Shown here piece after piece: positions 9,548 through 19,171 of a DNA stretch of 64,000 bases (positions within the stretch are counted from its first letter, which is position 1; each line of letters starts with the position of its first letter). A program made the position numbers and the translations under genes. The notes beneath the pieces are model-generated. The model ran no database searches and was not told where the DNA came from. It saw nothing but the letters and a program-made list of their open reading frames with translations. This DNA comes from Vibrio cincinnatiensis (lineage in GTDB: Bacteria > Pseudomonadota > Gammaproteobacteria > Enterobacterales > Vibrionaceae), in the NCBI RefSeq assembly GCF_022113815.1, contig NZ_SGOM01000001.1, forward strand, positions 186,001 through 250,000, in the 5' to 3' direction.

Positions 9548-9736
9548 AGTAATACCTAAAGTAATACCCAGTATTCCTACTTGATGCTAGTATTACTTTT
9601 GAGCACTAAATCAGGTATTACTTTGTTGTCATTTTCTCTATCAGTTCGATCTTTAACTTGATGTAAGTTAAGCAGTTATCGACCAAAAGTAATACCTAGA
9701 TTTTTTCGAAAATTGAGCTTTGTTCAGGTATTACTT
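9548..9736. repeat. Cluster of AGTAATACC motifs between attL and integrase
   Basis: The motif AGTAATACC(T), or its complement, occurs at about 9548, 9560, 9589, 9614, 9688 and 9726, in both orientations. Two more copies lie at 30397-30418 next to attR. Placement on both sides of the element and absence elsewhere suggest integrase or excisionase arm sites. The last copy lies within 25 bases of the integrase ATG, so it may also control int expression. No gene is seen in 9481-9747. Confidence 0.7.
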
Positions 9737-9747
9737 GAGGGATCAAA

Positions 9748-10983
9748 ATGGCGAATAATCTTACGGCTAGGCAAATCCAAACGGCAAAGCCCAAAGATAA
9801 GCTCTATCGCTTATCTGATGGCGGCAATCTCTACTTCTGTGTGCGTACAAGCAATTCACGTTCTTGGCAGTTTCGTTATAAACGACCTGGTCAGGGCAAA
9901 ATCACTTATCTTTCCTTTGGTACTTATCCAGACATGTCCTTGGCAGAAGCGCGAGAGAAAGCGCTAGAGGCCCGAAAGATGCTTGCGGATGGTATTGATC
10001 CTCAACTGGCCAAAGAAGAGCAAAAGGCCAAAGTTATTGTCGAGCAAAATGCAACGTTCAAGTTTGTCGCTGAGCAGTGGAAGGCAACGAAGGAAGGGCA
10101 GATAAAAGAGAAGACTCTCAATGGTAACTGGCGCAAACTGGAGCTCTATGCTTTTCCCAAGCTAGGCACGATACCCGTTAGCAAAATCACGGCGCCTATC
10201 GCTATTGCGGCGTTGCGTCCCGTTGAAACACAAGGCTTACTAGAAACCGTAAAACGTACCGCCCAACTGATGAACGAGATCATGAATTATGCTGTAAACA
10301 GCGGTGTGATTCATTCTAATCCATTATCTGGTATCCGTGACGTATTCAAGAAGCACAAAGTAGTGCACATGAAAGCGCTACAGCCTCATGAGATGCATGA
10401 GCTTATTCGAACGGTAGCAACCGCCAATATTCAGCATGTGACGCGCTTTCTGATTGAATGGCAGCTTCATACCATGGTTCGCCCTAATGAAGCGTCAGGC
10501 GCTCGCTGGGAAGAAATAGACATGGCAAACCAGCTATGGATTATCCCGAAAGAGCGAATGAAGATGAACCGCGAGCATGTTGTTCCTCTAACGCCCCAGA
10601 CTCTAGCGCTCCTTGAAGCGATCAAGCCAATTAGCGGACATCGAGACTATATATTTCCTTCGAGCCGTAACCCGAAAGTCCCAACCGATTCAGAAACAGC
10701 AAATAAAGCACTAGGGCGGATGGGGTTTAAAGATAGGACGACAGCTCACGGTCTTCGTGCTTTGGCCAGTACAACACTTAATGAACAGGGCTTTGATGCA
10801 GATGTTATTGAGGCTGCGCTTGCCCATACGGATAAAAACCAAATACGTAAGGCTTATAACCGTACTGACTATTTAGACTCTCGCCGTAAGCTAATGAGCT
10901 GGTGGAGTGAACATATTGAGAAATCAAGTTATGGAAGTTACAGTGTTACTGGTATGGAGCATTTATATTTGGTAAAAGCTTAA
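9748..10983 (+). CDS. P4-type tyrosine integrase
   Basis: A 411-residue site-specific recombinase that would integrate and excise the island at tRNA-Ser. The N-terminal DUF4102-type arm-binding domain (LTARQIQTAKPKDKLYRLSD, SWQFRYKR, LSFGTYPDMSLAEAR) is followed by a core-binding helix bundle. The catalytic domain has Arg in MVRPNEASGARW (about residue 246), HGLR (about 334-337) and the nucleophile Tyr in AYNRTDYLDSRRKLM (about 370). The ATG follows TTGAGGGATCAAA. All catalytic residues are present, so it looks functional. Confidence 0.95.
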   Translation: MANNLTARQIQTAKPKDKLYRLSDGGNLYFCVRTSNSRSWQFRYKRPGQGKITYLSFGTYPDMSLAEAREKALEARKMLADGIDPQLAKEEQKAKVIVEQNATFKFVAEQWKATKEGQIKEKTLNGNWRKLELYAFPKLGTIPVSKITAPIAIAALRPVETQGLLETVKRTAQLMNEIMNYAVNSGVIHSNPLSGIRDVFKKHKVVHMKALQPHEMHELIRTVATANIQHVTRFLIEWQLHTMVRPNEASGARWEEIDMANQLWIIPKERMKMNREHVVPLTPQTLALLEAIKPISGHRDYIFPSSRNPKVPTDSETANKALGRMGFKDRTTAHGLRALASTTLNEQGFDADVIEAALAHTDKNQIRKAYNRTDYLDSRRKLMSWWSEHIEKSSYGSYSVTGMEHLYLVKA

Positions 10984-11061
10984 GTAACTATTTTGTATCA
11001 AATATAAATAAAATTTGACATATGTCATCTTTTTGAAATTAACCAGTGCAAGAGGTGATAT

Positions 11062-11217
11062 ATGCCAAACAATATTCGCTTGATCAGTTCTCGAGAAGTG
11101 CTGGCTTTAACTGGTTTATCTTGTACGAGTATGTACCGTTTCATCGAACAAAATGACTTCCCTACCCAAGTTCAGCTCGGTGGACGAGCTGTGGCTTGGG
11201 TAGAGAGCGAAGTATAG
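11062..11217 (+). CDS. AlpA-type excisionase/regulator, C-terminally shortened
   Basis: A 51-residue helix-turn-helix protein (MPNNIRLISSREVLALTGLS, then SMYRFIEQNDFP) that ends with AWVESEV and a stop. The complete AlpA at 16083 continues from the same motif with DEWMEECLLGR. AlpA proteins activate int/excision in P4-like elements. AGAGGTGATAT precedes the ATG. It is either a decayed copy or a short working one; lying directly after int, it could be the excisionase. Confidence 0.7.
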   Translation: MPNNIRLISSREVLALTGLSCTSMYRFIEQNDFPTQVQLGGRAVAWVESEV

Positions 11218-11302
11218 GATTAGATTCGAAAGCGAGTTTCTAATAGAGAACTTTAAACTCATGTTTACGGGTTGATTTTGACCTGCAAAATTATGATACG
11301 AT

Positions 11303-12361
11303 TTACAAGGAATCAAAAGCGTCATTTATTAGTTTCTCTATTAGCTTGCTCTTATTAATATGGTTATCTTTACAGAGTTTTTCTATTTTTGGTTCAACAT
11401 TACTTTCCATCGAAAAAGTGAATGTTTTTTTATTTTTATTTTTTAATCGACTTTTTTGCTGAGACCAAGACCTTTTCATTTTTTCTATGAATTCAAACTT
11501 ATTTCCTAACCCGTTAATTTTCTGTGATGCCGGCCAAAGATCTAATAGCACGATGGATGAGTAATACTTATGGATATAATCTTCTCTGTCTGCCTCTGGT
11601 AAAAACCAACCAGATATATGGTTTTTTTTAAGATAGCAATAAGCCCAATCAACTTGTTGTTTATTTTTTACATCTAACCATTGATACTTTATTGTATTAG
11701 CATTTAACCAAAAAACTTTTAATTGTTGTTGATAGTTTTTATTTAGCAACATACTATTGACTATTATATCAAGTAGGATGTGATCATACATAATATTAGG
11801 ACTGCTTTCTATATTTAAGGTTAAGTGTTCTTTAAATGAAAATGTGGATAAATTAATGGAACTTGTATTTTCAAATTCATTTAATCTATTGATAACCAAG
11901 TGTTCAAAGTCAAAATCTTTTTCTTCAAGAGGTATAATTTCATTTGTAATTTGATGAAAAATATTAGAAAGATATAAGCATGATGCTAAATAGTAACATT
12001 GTCTAATATTAGAACTGTCAATCCAAAGTAAATCACTTTTAATTACACCGGTGTTGTTTAATTTTTCTATAATTGACTCTATGTTGATTGATGAAGTAAT
12101 TAAATTTGATGAAATAAATTTAACATCATTTTCGAATTCTGATTTTAAATTCAAGCGATTTGGTTTATTTTTAATTACTACTTTATCTTTGTATGATTTT
12201 AAAATACCATAAGCTATAATATCATTACTTTGTTTTATATCCTTGCAGTAGTTGGCTAACACCTTTGCTTTTATAAAGTTAATATCACTTTCTTCAATAT
12301 ATTTTTTAATTTTTATAATATCAACAACATTTATTCCTGTTTCTTTACATCTAATTTCCAT
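11303..12361 (-). CDS. AT-rich unknown protein with MatP-like ribbon-helix-helix C-terminus
   Basis: A 352-residue protein from strongly AT-rich DNA, unlike the flanks and so a recent acquisition. The first 230 residues are not recognised. The C-terminal part contains VDWAYCYLKKN and then MKRSWSQQKSRLKNKNKKTF followed by TFSMESNVEPKIEKLCKDN and a KSKLIEKLINDAF helix. This order (W-x3-YL-x-KK, MK basic stretch, RHH) resembles MatP, the terminus macrodomain DNA-binding protein, from memory. A DNA-binding role is inferred and the N-terminal function is unknown. Confidence 0.5.
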   Translation of the reverse strand: MEIRCKETGINVVDIIKIKKYIEESDINFIKAKVLANYCKDIKQSNDIIAYGILKSYKDKVVIKNKPNRLNLKSEFENDVKFISSNLITSSINIESIIEKLNNTGVIKSDLLWIDSSNIRQCYYLASCLYLSNIFHQITNEIIPLEEKDFDFEHLVINRLNEFENTSSINLSTFSFKEHLTLNIESSPNIMYDHILLDIIVNSMLLNKNYQQQLKVFWLNANTIKYQWLDVKNKQQVDWAYCYLKKNHISGWFLPEADREDYIHKYYSSIVLLDLWPASQKINGLGNKFEFIEKMKRSWSQQKSRLKNKNKKTFTFSMESNVEPKIEKLCKDNHINKSKLIEKLINDAFDSL

Positions 12362-12778
12362 ATTCTATCCCACTAATTAATGTTGTTTATATATGTATTT
12401 TTTGTGATAAATACAGTTTTTTATTGTATTTTTATCGTCGGTTTACAGTTGTTTTATTGCCAATTAAAGATAAATTTATTGTAGATTTATTGTAGATTAA
12501 ATCATGATTTAACTCTAGAGTGAACGTTGTTTTTTGTGATCCTACCAGGGGATTGAAGCGGTTTTTGTGAAGAAGGCTTACTTAACTCTATCATGATCTT
12601 TTATCAGAGTGTCGAGACGTGACGTTATCTTGAACAATCCGGTGATAGCAAGGTTTGTTAGATAAAGAAATGAGTAAAATGCGCTGGTATAATAATATAT
12701 ATAGAACATTTAAATTAAATAGCTATAAAAATAACAAGATAGTTACCTTCTATGAACAAACAACCATAGAGATAACTA
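12362..12778. other. AT-rich non-coding stretch with tandem 11-bp repeat
   Basis: No gene is seen. TTATTGTAGAT occurs twice in tandem (12476-12486 and 12487-12497), with related T-rich sequence before it. It lies between the divergent MatP-like gene and the Gp2-type replication-like gene. It may hold their promoters, and possibly an origin. Confidence 0.4.
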
Positions 12779-13420
12779 ATGAAAGAACTTACTTCAACTA
12801 GACATCGTACTCTAACCAATGAAAAGAGATTTCTTTCTCTTCCTGTGATTAACCATCATGGTGGATTAGTGATTAAATATTTATTTTCTATTAAAGAAAC
12901 CTTGGACTTATCATTATATGAATATAGGAGAGTTTATGTTCAACGAGTTGATCTTAGATATCCTAAATTTTATTTAAATTATAATGGATGTACAATTACT
13001 CGATTTATTGAGTCATTGAAATCTAAGATAAAGAATGATTTAAGGCGGAAGGGAAAAATTGGAGAGTGTAATATGAGATACGTATGGGTTAAAGAGCAGA
13101 ATACGTCAGTGTTACCACATTATCACCTGGCATTGTTCTTTAATAGAGATATCTATTATTGCCCTGGCAACTACCAGCATGACTATGGCAATTTGTCATC
13201 TATGATAAAGGAGGCATGGGCGAGTGCTTTAGGGTTAGATTGCTTTGAAGTAAATACTAGTATTCATTTTCCTGAAAACTCTATTTATTATGTCAGTAAA
13301 AGTAGTGCGAATTTTTTAGATGAATATAAAGCATGTTTTTATCGTCTAAGTTACTTAGCTAAAGTTGATACAAAAGTATATGCTAGCGGATTAAAAAACT
13401 TTTCTACTAGCCGAAAATAA
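12779..13420 (+). CDS. Inovirus Gp2 / YagK-YfjJ-type replication-like protein
   Basis: A 213-residue protein typical of the inovirus Gp2 family, found in P4-like elements and filamentous-phage-like islands. LPHYHLALFFNRDIYY (about residues 119-134) supplies an HxH pair as in HUH-type initiators. RYVWVKEQ before it and a downstream IYYVSKSS segment also fit. It probably takes part in replication of the excised element, though no origin is proven. It is AT-rich like its neighbour and followed by a strong hairpin terminator. Confidence 0.65.
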   Translation: MKELTSTRHRTLTNEKRFLSLPVINHHGGLVIKYLFSIKETLDLSLYEYRRVYVQRVDLRYPKFYLNYNGCTITRFIESLKSKIKNDLRRKGKIGECNMRYVWVKEQNTSVLPHYHLALFFNRDIYYCPGNYQHDYGNLSSMIKEAWASALGLDCFEVNTSIHFPENSIYYVSKSSANFLDEYKACFYRLSYLAKVDTKVYASGLKNFSTSRK

Positions 13421-13443
13421 AAAAAGAGGATCTGCCTCTTTTT
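13421..13443. terminator. Terminator between convergent genes
   Basis: AAAAGAGG and CCTCTTTT pair around an ATCTG loop, with A- and T-runs on both sides. It serves the Gp2-type gene and probably the convergent GTPase gene. Confidence 0.8.
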
Positions 13444-13462
13444 AATGGTATGTTTATTGTGT

Positions 13463-14449
13463 TTAAAAACCGAAGATATATCTTATCCCACCAAAGAATA
13501 AGCCAGAAACAGAACCAATAACTTTACCTATAGCCTTTCCTGGTTTTCCGAATATAGCCCCTATATCGGAGCCGATAGATGCGCCTTGTAGTGTTGTTTC
13601 TACAATGGCTTCCCAAAGACTTAAGCTGGTTTTTTTGTTGTAATCGCTGGCGTCGTTATCTTTCCAATTATTCACGTCATTGGAAATGGTTCGGTTCGCC
13701 AGAATTACTCTTTTATTTTGAGGTAACAGCTCGACAATGATATACAACAATTTTGATAAGTTATACGGTCTCTGTCGATTCACACCATCACTGTAGCCAG
13801 CAACAAAGTAGATAGGCGCAATGGTTATCTGCGTGGCTTTATGTATTCGTTTAGCTACCGATGTTTGCTGTTTTTCAAGAAAAACTAACGCTTCATCGGT
13901 TGGCTCATTATCAATATAGTTCCATGCCTTTGGGCCTTTCAACGCTACATCTGCTTGGTTAATACCAACAATCAGTCGTTTTTCTGCTTCATCTCCTAAA
14001 TGTGGGATAATGATGTCATTAATGAGAGTTAATGGCGTACCTAGATCACGAGACCCGCCATCAAGTATTACTAGTACTAAATCAATTACTAGCTGGTCAT
14101 GAGCGTCCTTCTTGTTGAGCAAGTGTTTGATCGCCTTTATGTGTCTTGTATCTTCTTCTATACCATCACCTAACCCAGGGGTATCCCACAGTACAAGGTT
14201 ATTTAATTGGTAATGCTGAACACACTCAGTATGAGGCTCACTATTAATTCCTACTTCAGCTATCGGTATGTTAAATAGTGCGTTAATGGTTGAGCTTTTG
14301 CCTGCGCCAGTCGCGCCAGTGATCAGGATATTGAGCGTTGTTTTATGGAGTAGGGCTAAATTATTAAATAATAACTGTTTTGTTGTTGTATCTAACGTTG
14401 TACTACTAATATTCTTTTCTAGTGATGAAATTAACTCATTGCTTTTCAT
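13463..14449 (-). CDS. YfjP/YeeP-type P-loop GTPase
   Basis: A 328-residue GTPase of the type found in P4-like islands and prophages. G1 is GATGAGKSST (residues 44-53), G3 is DTPGLGD, and G4 appears as NQAD. The C-terminus is glycine-rich and hydrophobic (GASIGSDIGAIFGKPGKAIG...), suggesting membrane contact. Homologues such as E. coli YfjP and YeeP have no settled function. It is a separate transcription unit upstream of the DUF2787 genes. Confidence 0.82.
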   Translation of the reverse strand: MKSNELISSLEKNISSTTLDTTTKQLLFNNLALLHKTTLNILITGATGAGKSSTINALFNIPIAEVGINSEPHTECVQHYQLNNLVLWDTPGLGDGIEEDTRHIKAIKHLLNKKDAHDQLVIDLVLVILDGGSRDLGTPLTLINDIIIPHLGDEAEKRLIVGINQADVALKGPKAWNYIDNEPTDEALVFLEKQQTSVAKRIHKATQITIAPIYFVAGYSDGVNRQRPYNLSKLLYIIVELLPQNKRVILANRTISNDVNNWKDNDASDYNKKTSLSLWEAIVETTLQGASIGSDIGAIFGKPGKAIGKVIGSVSGLFFGGIRYIFGF

Positions 14450-14553
14450 AACTGTAATCCTTTATGTGCTCGTGATTTAGTAGAAACTACCTGGTCTCTG
14501 CTGAATATGGAATGGAGTAACCACTTGCGATGGGTAATTGATCTAATGAGTCG

Positions 14554-14988
14554 CTAACTCAAAGTGATTTCATCAAATACTCCCATCGCTACATAAGAGA
14601 GAAAGTTTTGTTCCCACAGTTGATAGAGTGCTTTTGCTTCATGACTGCCCTTGATTGGGTGCCATCCTTGATAAGCTGCGAAGAACTCTCCACGTTGAAA
14701 GTCAAAATCTAAGCAGCGTTCAAGCTCAGGGTAGGGATGACCAAAGTAAGCAAACTCGGTCAGATAATCGATATGCCATGCATCCGCCATTTTGCTGAGC
14801 GCTATTTCAACCGGATGAAAGCCGCCATTCTCTGCGCTGTAGGCTTTATCTCGAAAGTGAAACACCAGCAAGCATTGAGCTTCTAAAGCGGATGAACTCA
14901 GCGATGAGGCACTGAGCTGCTCATTCAATAAGTCATGCAGCTTGTGCGAGATGGGCAACGTAGACGCTGTAAAGGTGAGTTGAGACAT
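14554..14988 (-). CDS. DUF2787 family protein (copy 1)
   Basis: A 144-residue protein with the family features FHFRDKAYSAENGGFHPVEI, DAWHIDYLTEFAYFG and a terminal FDEITLS. The neighbouring protein at 15036 is a divergent paralogue sharing the AxDxWHI and FDEIT motifs. DUF2787 genes accompany radC in Vibrio islands. The function is unknown. TTATGTC with AAGGAGG upstream supports the start. Confidence 0.75.
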   Translation of the reverse strand: MSQLTFTASTLPISHKLHDLLNEQLSASSLSSSALEAQCLLVFHFRDKAYSAENGGFHPVEIALSKMADAWHIDYLTEFAYFGHPYPELERCLDFDFQRGEFFAAYQGWHPIKGSHEAKALYQLWEQNFLSYVAMGVFDEITLS

Positions 14989-15035
14989 AAATCCTCCTTG
15001 TGATATTCGGTGGAGCCATTAAGTAATCAGTGGTG

Positions 15036-15470
15036 TTATTGAGTGGTGATGACACTTACCGTGATCTCATCAAAAGCACGTCGAGCAAGATGCCTAGCGA
15101 AACTTGTTGTCCAGACAGACAATAAGGTTTGTACTTCATCATGAGCCAGACTGGCTGAGCCAACATCGGCTTGGTAGCACCAGCCATTGGGCAAATGAAA
15201 ATAGAGATCGAGTTCTAGTGAAGAGCTTTGCTGATGGGGATAGGTAAAGCTTGCCATCATGACGATGTGCCACACATCCATCGCACTGTGACGGACAAGT
15301 TGTAGCTCCATGGGTGTTAATCCTTGTCGGATTCGGTAATAGCTTGTTTGGCGACAGTTCATTATGATCCGCTTGGCATGCTCGGGGATAGTAAAGCGGC
15401 GTAGCACTTGAGTCAGTGGCGCGGCTAATGTTGCTTCGACACTCGTAGTGATGGTGTGTTGAACGGTCAT
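15036..15470 (-). CDS. DUF2787 family protein (copy 2)
   Basis: A 144-residue paralogue of the next gene: [20 protein letters not shown] matches the HPVEI...WHIDY block and AFDEITVS matches the C-terminus. The start overlaps the radC stop by 4 bases, so radC and the two DUF2787 genes form one translationally linked operon. The function is unknown. Confidence 0.7.
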   Translation of the reverse strand: MTVQHTITTSVEATLAAPLTQVLRRFTIPEHAKRIIMNCRQTSYYRIRQGLTPMELQLVRHSAMDVWHIVMMASFTYPHQQSSSLELDLYFHLPNGWCYQADVGSASLAHDEVQTLLSVWTTSFARHLARRAFDEITVSVITTQ

Positions 15471-15937
15471 AAAAGTCCCCTTTCAGCAAAAGAGACACAA
15501 CCTTCACCGACCACAATATGATCCAATACCCGAATATCGACTAACGCTAAGGCGTCTTTTAAACGTTGTGTAATGCGCTTGTCGGCCTCTGAAGGCTCAG
15601 GCTGACCGGATGGATGATTATGAGCGAATATCACGGCAGCGGCATTACAGGCTAAGGCGGCTTTCACCACTTCACGAGGGTAGACGCTGGCGGCATCAAT
15701 CGTTCCTTGAAATAACTCATTAAACTCAATCAAACGATGTTGATTATCCAATAACATCACGGAAAATACTTCCCGCTCTAACCCACCTAATTTAAAGCGT
15801 AGAAACTCTTTGGTGGCTTCAGGATGACAAAAGGCGCCGGTTCGTAAATAACGATTAGCCAGAATTTGAGCGGCTTGCTCTAGTACTTCATTTTCTTGGT
15901 AATGCTGTTGTTGTTGGTATTTTTTCGATGTTGTCAT
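15467..15937 (-). CDS. radC: RadC-type JAB/MPN protein of mobile elements
   Basis: A 156-residue RadC C-terminal domain protein without the N-terminal helix-hairpin-helix of chromosomal RadC. The metal-binding JAMM motif is intact in [14 protein letters not shown] (about residues 105-118), and [12 protein letters not shown] precedes it. Despite the name, a DNA repair role is not established. It is the first gene of the operon with two DUF2787 genes, the same set as in V. cholerae islands such as VPI-2 and VSP-II, from general knowledge. Confidence 0.88.
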   Translation of the reverse strand: MTTSKKYQQQQHYQENEVLEQAAQILANRYLRTGAFCHPEATKEFLRFKLGGLEREVFSVMLLDNQHRLIEFNELFQGTIDAASVYPREVVKAALACNAAAVIFAHNHPSGQPEPSEADKRITQRLKDALALVDIRVLDHIVVGEGCVSFAERGLL

Positions 15938-16082
15938 TTCAGTCTCCTTGGTACATCACTTAGGGGTTCACTGAGATGACATATATCTGATTATTTTTTG
16001 AATATGAGTTGGCTTAGGCGCCATCTTATTTTTTACAACATCGCTTTATCCCATGAGGACCACAGACATAGGAGAACGTCCC

Positions 16083-16259
16083 ATGAGATTTTTAAAACTA
16101 AAAGAAGTGATGGAAAAAACAGCATTAAGCCGTTCAGCGATTTACCGCAAAATGAGTGAGGGAGAGTTTCCGAAATCCGTGAGTTTGGGTGATAGGGCGG
16201 TGGCTTGGGTAGAGAGTGAGGTCGATGAGTGGATGGAAGAGTGTTTACTAGGTCGGTAA
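16083..16259 (+). CDS. AlpA family transcriptional regulator
   Basis: A 58-residue MerR-like helix-turn-helix protein: RFLKLKEVMEKTALSRSAIY, FPKSVSLGDRAVAW, VESEVDEWMEECLLGR. TAGGAGAACGTCCC directly before the ATG at 16083 decides this start over an in-frame ATG at 16053. It diverges from radC and probably regulates island genes or excision. Confidence 0.85.
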   Translation: MRFLKLKEVMEKTALSRSAIYRKMSEGEFPKSVSLGDRAVAWVESEVDEWMEECLLGR

Positions 16260-16331
16260 TTATTTTACTGGAGGGTTGATGGTTAATTCATAGGTAAGCG
16301 TTCACCAGTAGCATGTAAACCATGGGTTTGT

Positions 16332-16757
16332 ATGTTTCTTTGTTCTATTGATGGCCGTAACGAAATCGAGTCGAGATCTACAGGAAATCAAATGTCTATG
16401 CGTAATATTGGGCAGAAGGCTTTACTAGATATTGATGTACCCAAAGCTCCTATCGAAGAACAAACCGAAATCGTTCGACTTGTAGACCAATATTTCGCTT
16501 TTGCCGACACCATTGAAGCGCAAGTAAAAAAAGCCCAAGTATGGGTGGATAACCTGACGCAAAGCATTCTTGCCAAAGCCTTCCGTGGTGAGCTGGTGGC
16601 GCAAGACCCAAGCGACGAGCCTGCCGATAAGCTACTAGAGCTCATTGCCAAGGCGCGTGCCGAGGCTGAGCAACTGGCGAAAGCGGCAAAAAAATCGACA
16701 TTTCATTACTATGCCTCTCAAAAACATTTTGATGGAGAGTCAGGTATGTGTAAATAA
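16332..16757 (+). pseudogene. Type I restriction specificity subunit (HsdS), C-terminal fragment
   Basis: About 120 residues match the end of Hsd[20 protein letters not shown], then [18 protein letters not shown], a coiled-coil spacer, and [21 protein letters not shown]. Most of the gene is missing, and no hsdM or hsdR is present. The frame is open upstream to about 16290 without recognisable HsdS sequence. The native tail after AKAAKKS is replaced by unrelated residues. Confidence 0.8.
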
Positions 16758-16916
16758 GTCAGTTACAGTCAGTATCAAAAACGGGTTATCCGGTTTTTAT
16801 CTGAGTTTCTCGGTGTACATACGCCATTCTCTTATGAACGTACTCAAAACAACCATCTTAAAGTACTTATAGACGGTGTCTCCAAACCGCTTTATACCGG
16901 TTCAACGCCATCGGAT

Positions 16917-17372
16917 ATGAAGTCTATCAATAACTTTATGGCAGAAGTTAAACGTGAGTGTCGGGCGGCTCAAACCGAACCTCAAACTGTGTTGGCGATA
17001 GCGGAGCCTCCTCAATCGGTAATAACGACTATATATTCCAACAAATTGATTAAAACTTGCGTTAAATCACTGAGAACCCAAGTGAAGGTAATAAAATCCC
17101 ATGAGGAATCTCAGGTATTAGCGACAAACACCGTCGATGGTCTAGCGGTATACTGGCTGGATACAGTGAAACATTCGATTAAGTTAGCGCTGCAAGCTCG
17201 TAAGCAGGGTGGATACATAAAACCCAAAGAGATGAAAGCCATTGAAAAGGCGATTATCAAGCACCTTAATTTTATGTTACCCAGTCTGGCTTATTATGTC
17301 GATCTACTTGGCTGTAAGCCAATTGATGTGGATGCTATAAATGATGGATTGGTTGAAGATTATACTCTATAA
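16917..17372 (+). CDS. Unknown protein, probably a fragment
   Basis: This 151-residue frame is not recognised. The coding-like sequence extends upstream in frame to the hsdS-fragment stop at 16755-16757 (RFLSEFLGVHTPFSYERTQ...), but no good start codon is seen there. After the stop at 17372 the reading appears to continue in another frame (AGKPVVSLTEAYKRKKQSR...) into the next entry. A single frameshifted gene is therefore plausible. Confidence 0.4.
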   Translation: MKSINNFMAEVKRECRAAQTEPQTVLAIAEPPQSVITTIYSNKLIKTCVKSLRTQVKVIKSHEESQVLATNTVDGLAVYWLDTVKHSIKLALQARKQGGYIKPKEMKAIEKAIIKHLNFMLPSLAYYVDLLGCKPIDVDAINDGLVEDYTL

Positions 17373-17476
17373 AGGCTGGTAAACCAGTTGTTTCTCTGAC
17401 AGAGGCATATAAACGTAAGAAGCAGTCTAGAGAATATACCGCTTCTGCCACCGAAATAGAGCCTAATCAATGCCAG

Positions 17477-17752
17477 TTGTCTGCGCTATCGGTTGTATCT
17501 GAGGCATTACCGCAAAGCTGTGAGTCACCAAGTAAAGTTTCGGATAGCACCCAACTGCTAATGAGTCTACCGCAAGCTAACCGCATCAATCTATTGCGTA
17601 AACTGAGTAAAACGCAGGCTTTAAGTCTGATGGAGGATATTCAGCAAGCTATGGCAATTAATCAAAATGAGGATATTGTAGCTGTTGTGGCGATGATCCG
17701 TGAAAAAGATCTACCGCTTGAAACAATCATTGCTAGGTATGAAGCGGCTTAA
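17477..17752 (+). pseudogene. Unknown protein, probable frameshifted continuation
   Basis: This frame gives at least 91 residues, helical and Leu/Ser-rich (TQLLMSLPQANRINLLRKLS), with only a TTG as start. It is open upstream through the stop of the preceding frame, as if one base had been gained or lost near 17365. It is not recognised by family. It lies between hsdS debris and an IS3 end, so decay is likely. Confidence 0.35.
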
Positions 17753-17837
17753 CCAGTGGTTACACCGGAGTTTATAGATCCTAAAACCGATCATATTGTG
17801 ATAAAGAATATATAGAGGTTAGATTAATCATTTGATA

Positions 17838-17930
17838 AGGAGGCGTAGTGCTCTTGGGTATCTAAGTCCGATTAACTTTGCAAATCGAAATGTCGCTTAA
17901 TGAAGTGTCCAGTATTGCTGAGGCAGATCA
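17838..17930 (+). mobile_element. IS3-family insertion sequence, right-end remnant
   Basis: Codons from 17838 read RRRSALGYLSPINFANRNVA and stop at 17898-17900, which is the typical C-terminus of IS3-group transposases. TGTCCAGTATTGCTGAGGCAGATCA (17906-17930) has the form of an IS3-type terminal repeat. The rest of the element is gone. Confidence 0.7.
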
Positions 17931-18021
17931 CATTCTCTTAGCGGCATTAGTCAAGATAAGGTGTTAAAAAATTAAGTTGAATATTTGATTTAATGAGAGA
18001 AATGTGTATTTGGAGGTATTG

Positions 18022-18688
<667 letters not shown>

Positions 18689-18702
<14 letters not shown>

Positions 18703-19171
18703 CCATTTAGGGGGCGTTTTTTTCTACGCTCAAACGCTGGACAACTCTGGTGATAGCATTTGTAAGCATGCATATCATATTGATGTTATTAATAATATTG
18801 ATGATTCTGATCCCTGTCGGGCAATGATGCTTCAGCGTATCGATAAAATTGCGGAAAAGGGGCGTAGCTGGTTGGTATCAGACCCAAGAGTTTCGTTTCG
18901 TATATTGCTGAATGGTGATTGCTTGTTAACCATTATACCTTTAACTCTTGATGACTCTGGTCGTTGGGCACCAATTCAGGTTTTGTTTAATGTGTATAAT
19001 TCTGAACGTAATCTGTATGCTGAATTGATTCATGAGGGGGTACGAAAAATGGGAAGGGTAACTCCTCCAAAGTTTGATGAAAATGTTAAGGTGATGAGTA
19101 ATATTCTATGTCTCCCATTTTTTCTAATTCTTTTGCATGTGTTCTTTAACAGAGTGAAAAATAATGATTAA
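18689..19171 (+). CDS. Unknown protein of the GTPase operon, C-terminal membrane span
   Basis: A 160-residue protein of unrecognised family, from the ATG at 18689; a TTG at 18674 is an alternative. The body is soluble-looking (GRSWLVSDPRVSFRILLNGD) and the C-terminus has one hydrophobic segment (ILCLPFFLILLHVFF) followed by a basic tail, so it is probably tail-anchored. Its start overlaps the GTPase end and its stop overlaps the next start by 8 bases, implying coupled translation and a shared complex. Confidence 0.55.

Noticed and set aside
9548..9736. Repeated AGTAATACC units as a CRISPR array
   Set aside because: The units are about 9 bases, in both orientations and unevenly spaced; there are no uniform spacers or cas genes.
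9713..9967. 84-residue frame overlapping the integrase start
   Set aside because: It is a shifted frame of the integrase gene; the integrase frame carries the family domain.
11116..11325. 69-residue minus-strand frame antisense to the short AlpA gene
   Set aside because: Antisense to a recognisable helix-turn-helix gene and without a family match.
16645..16872. 75-residue frame bridging hsdS debris
   Set aside because: Different frame from the HsdS match and from the following coding-like frame; no start signal.
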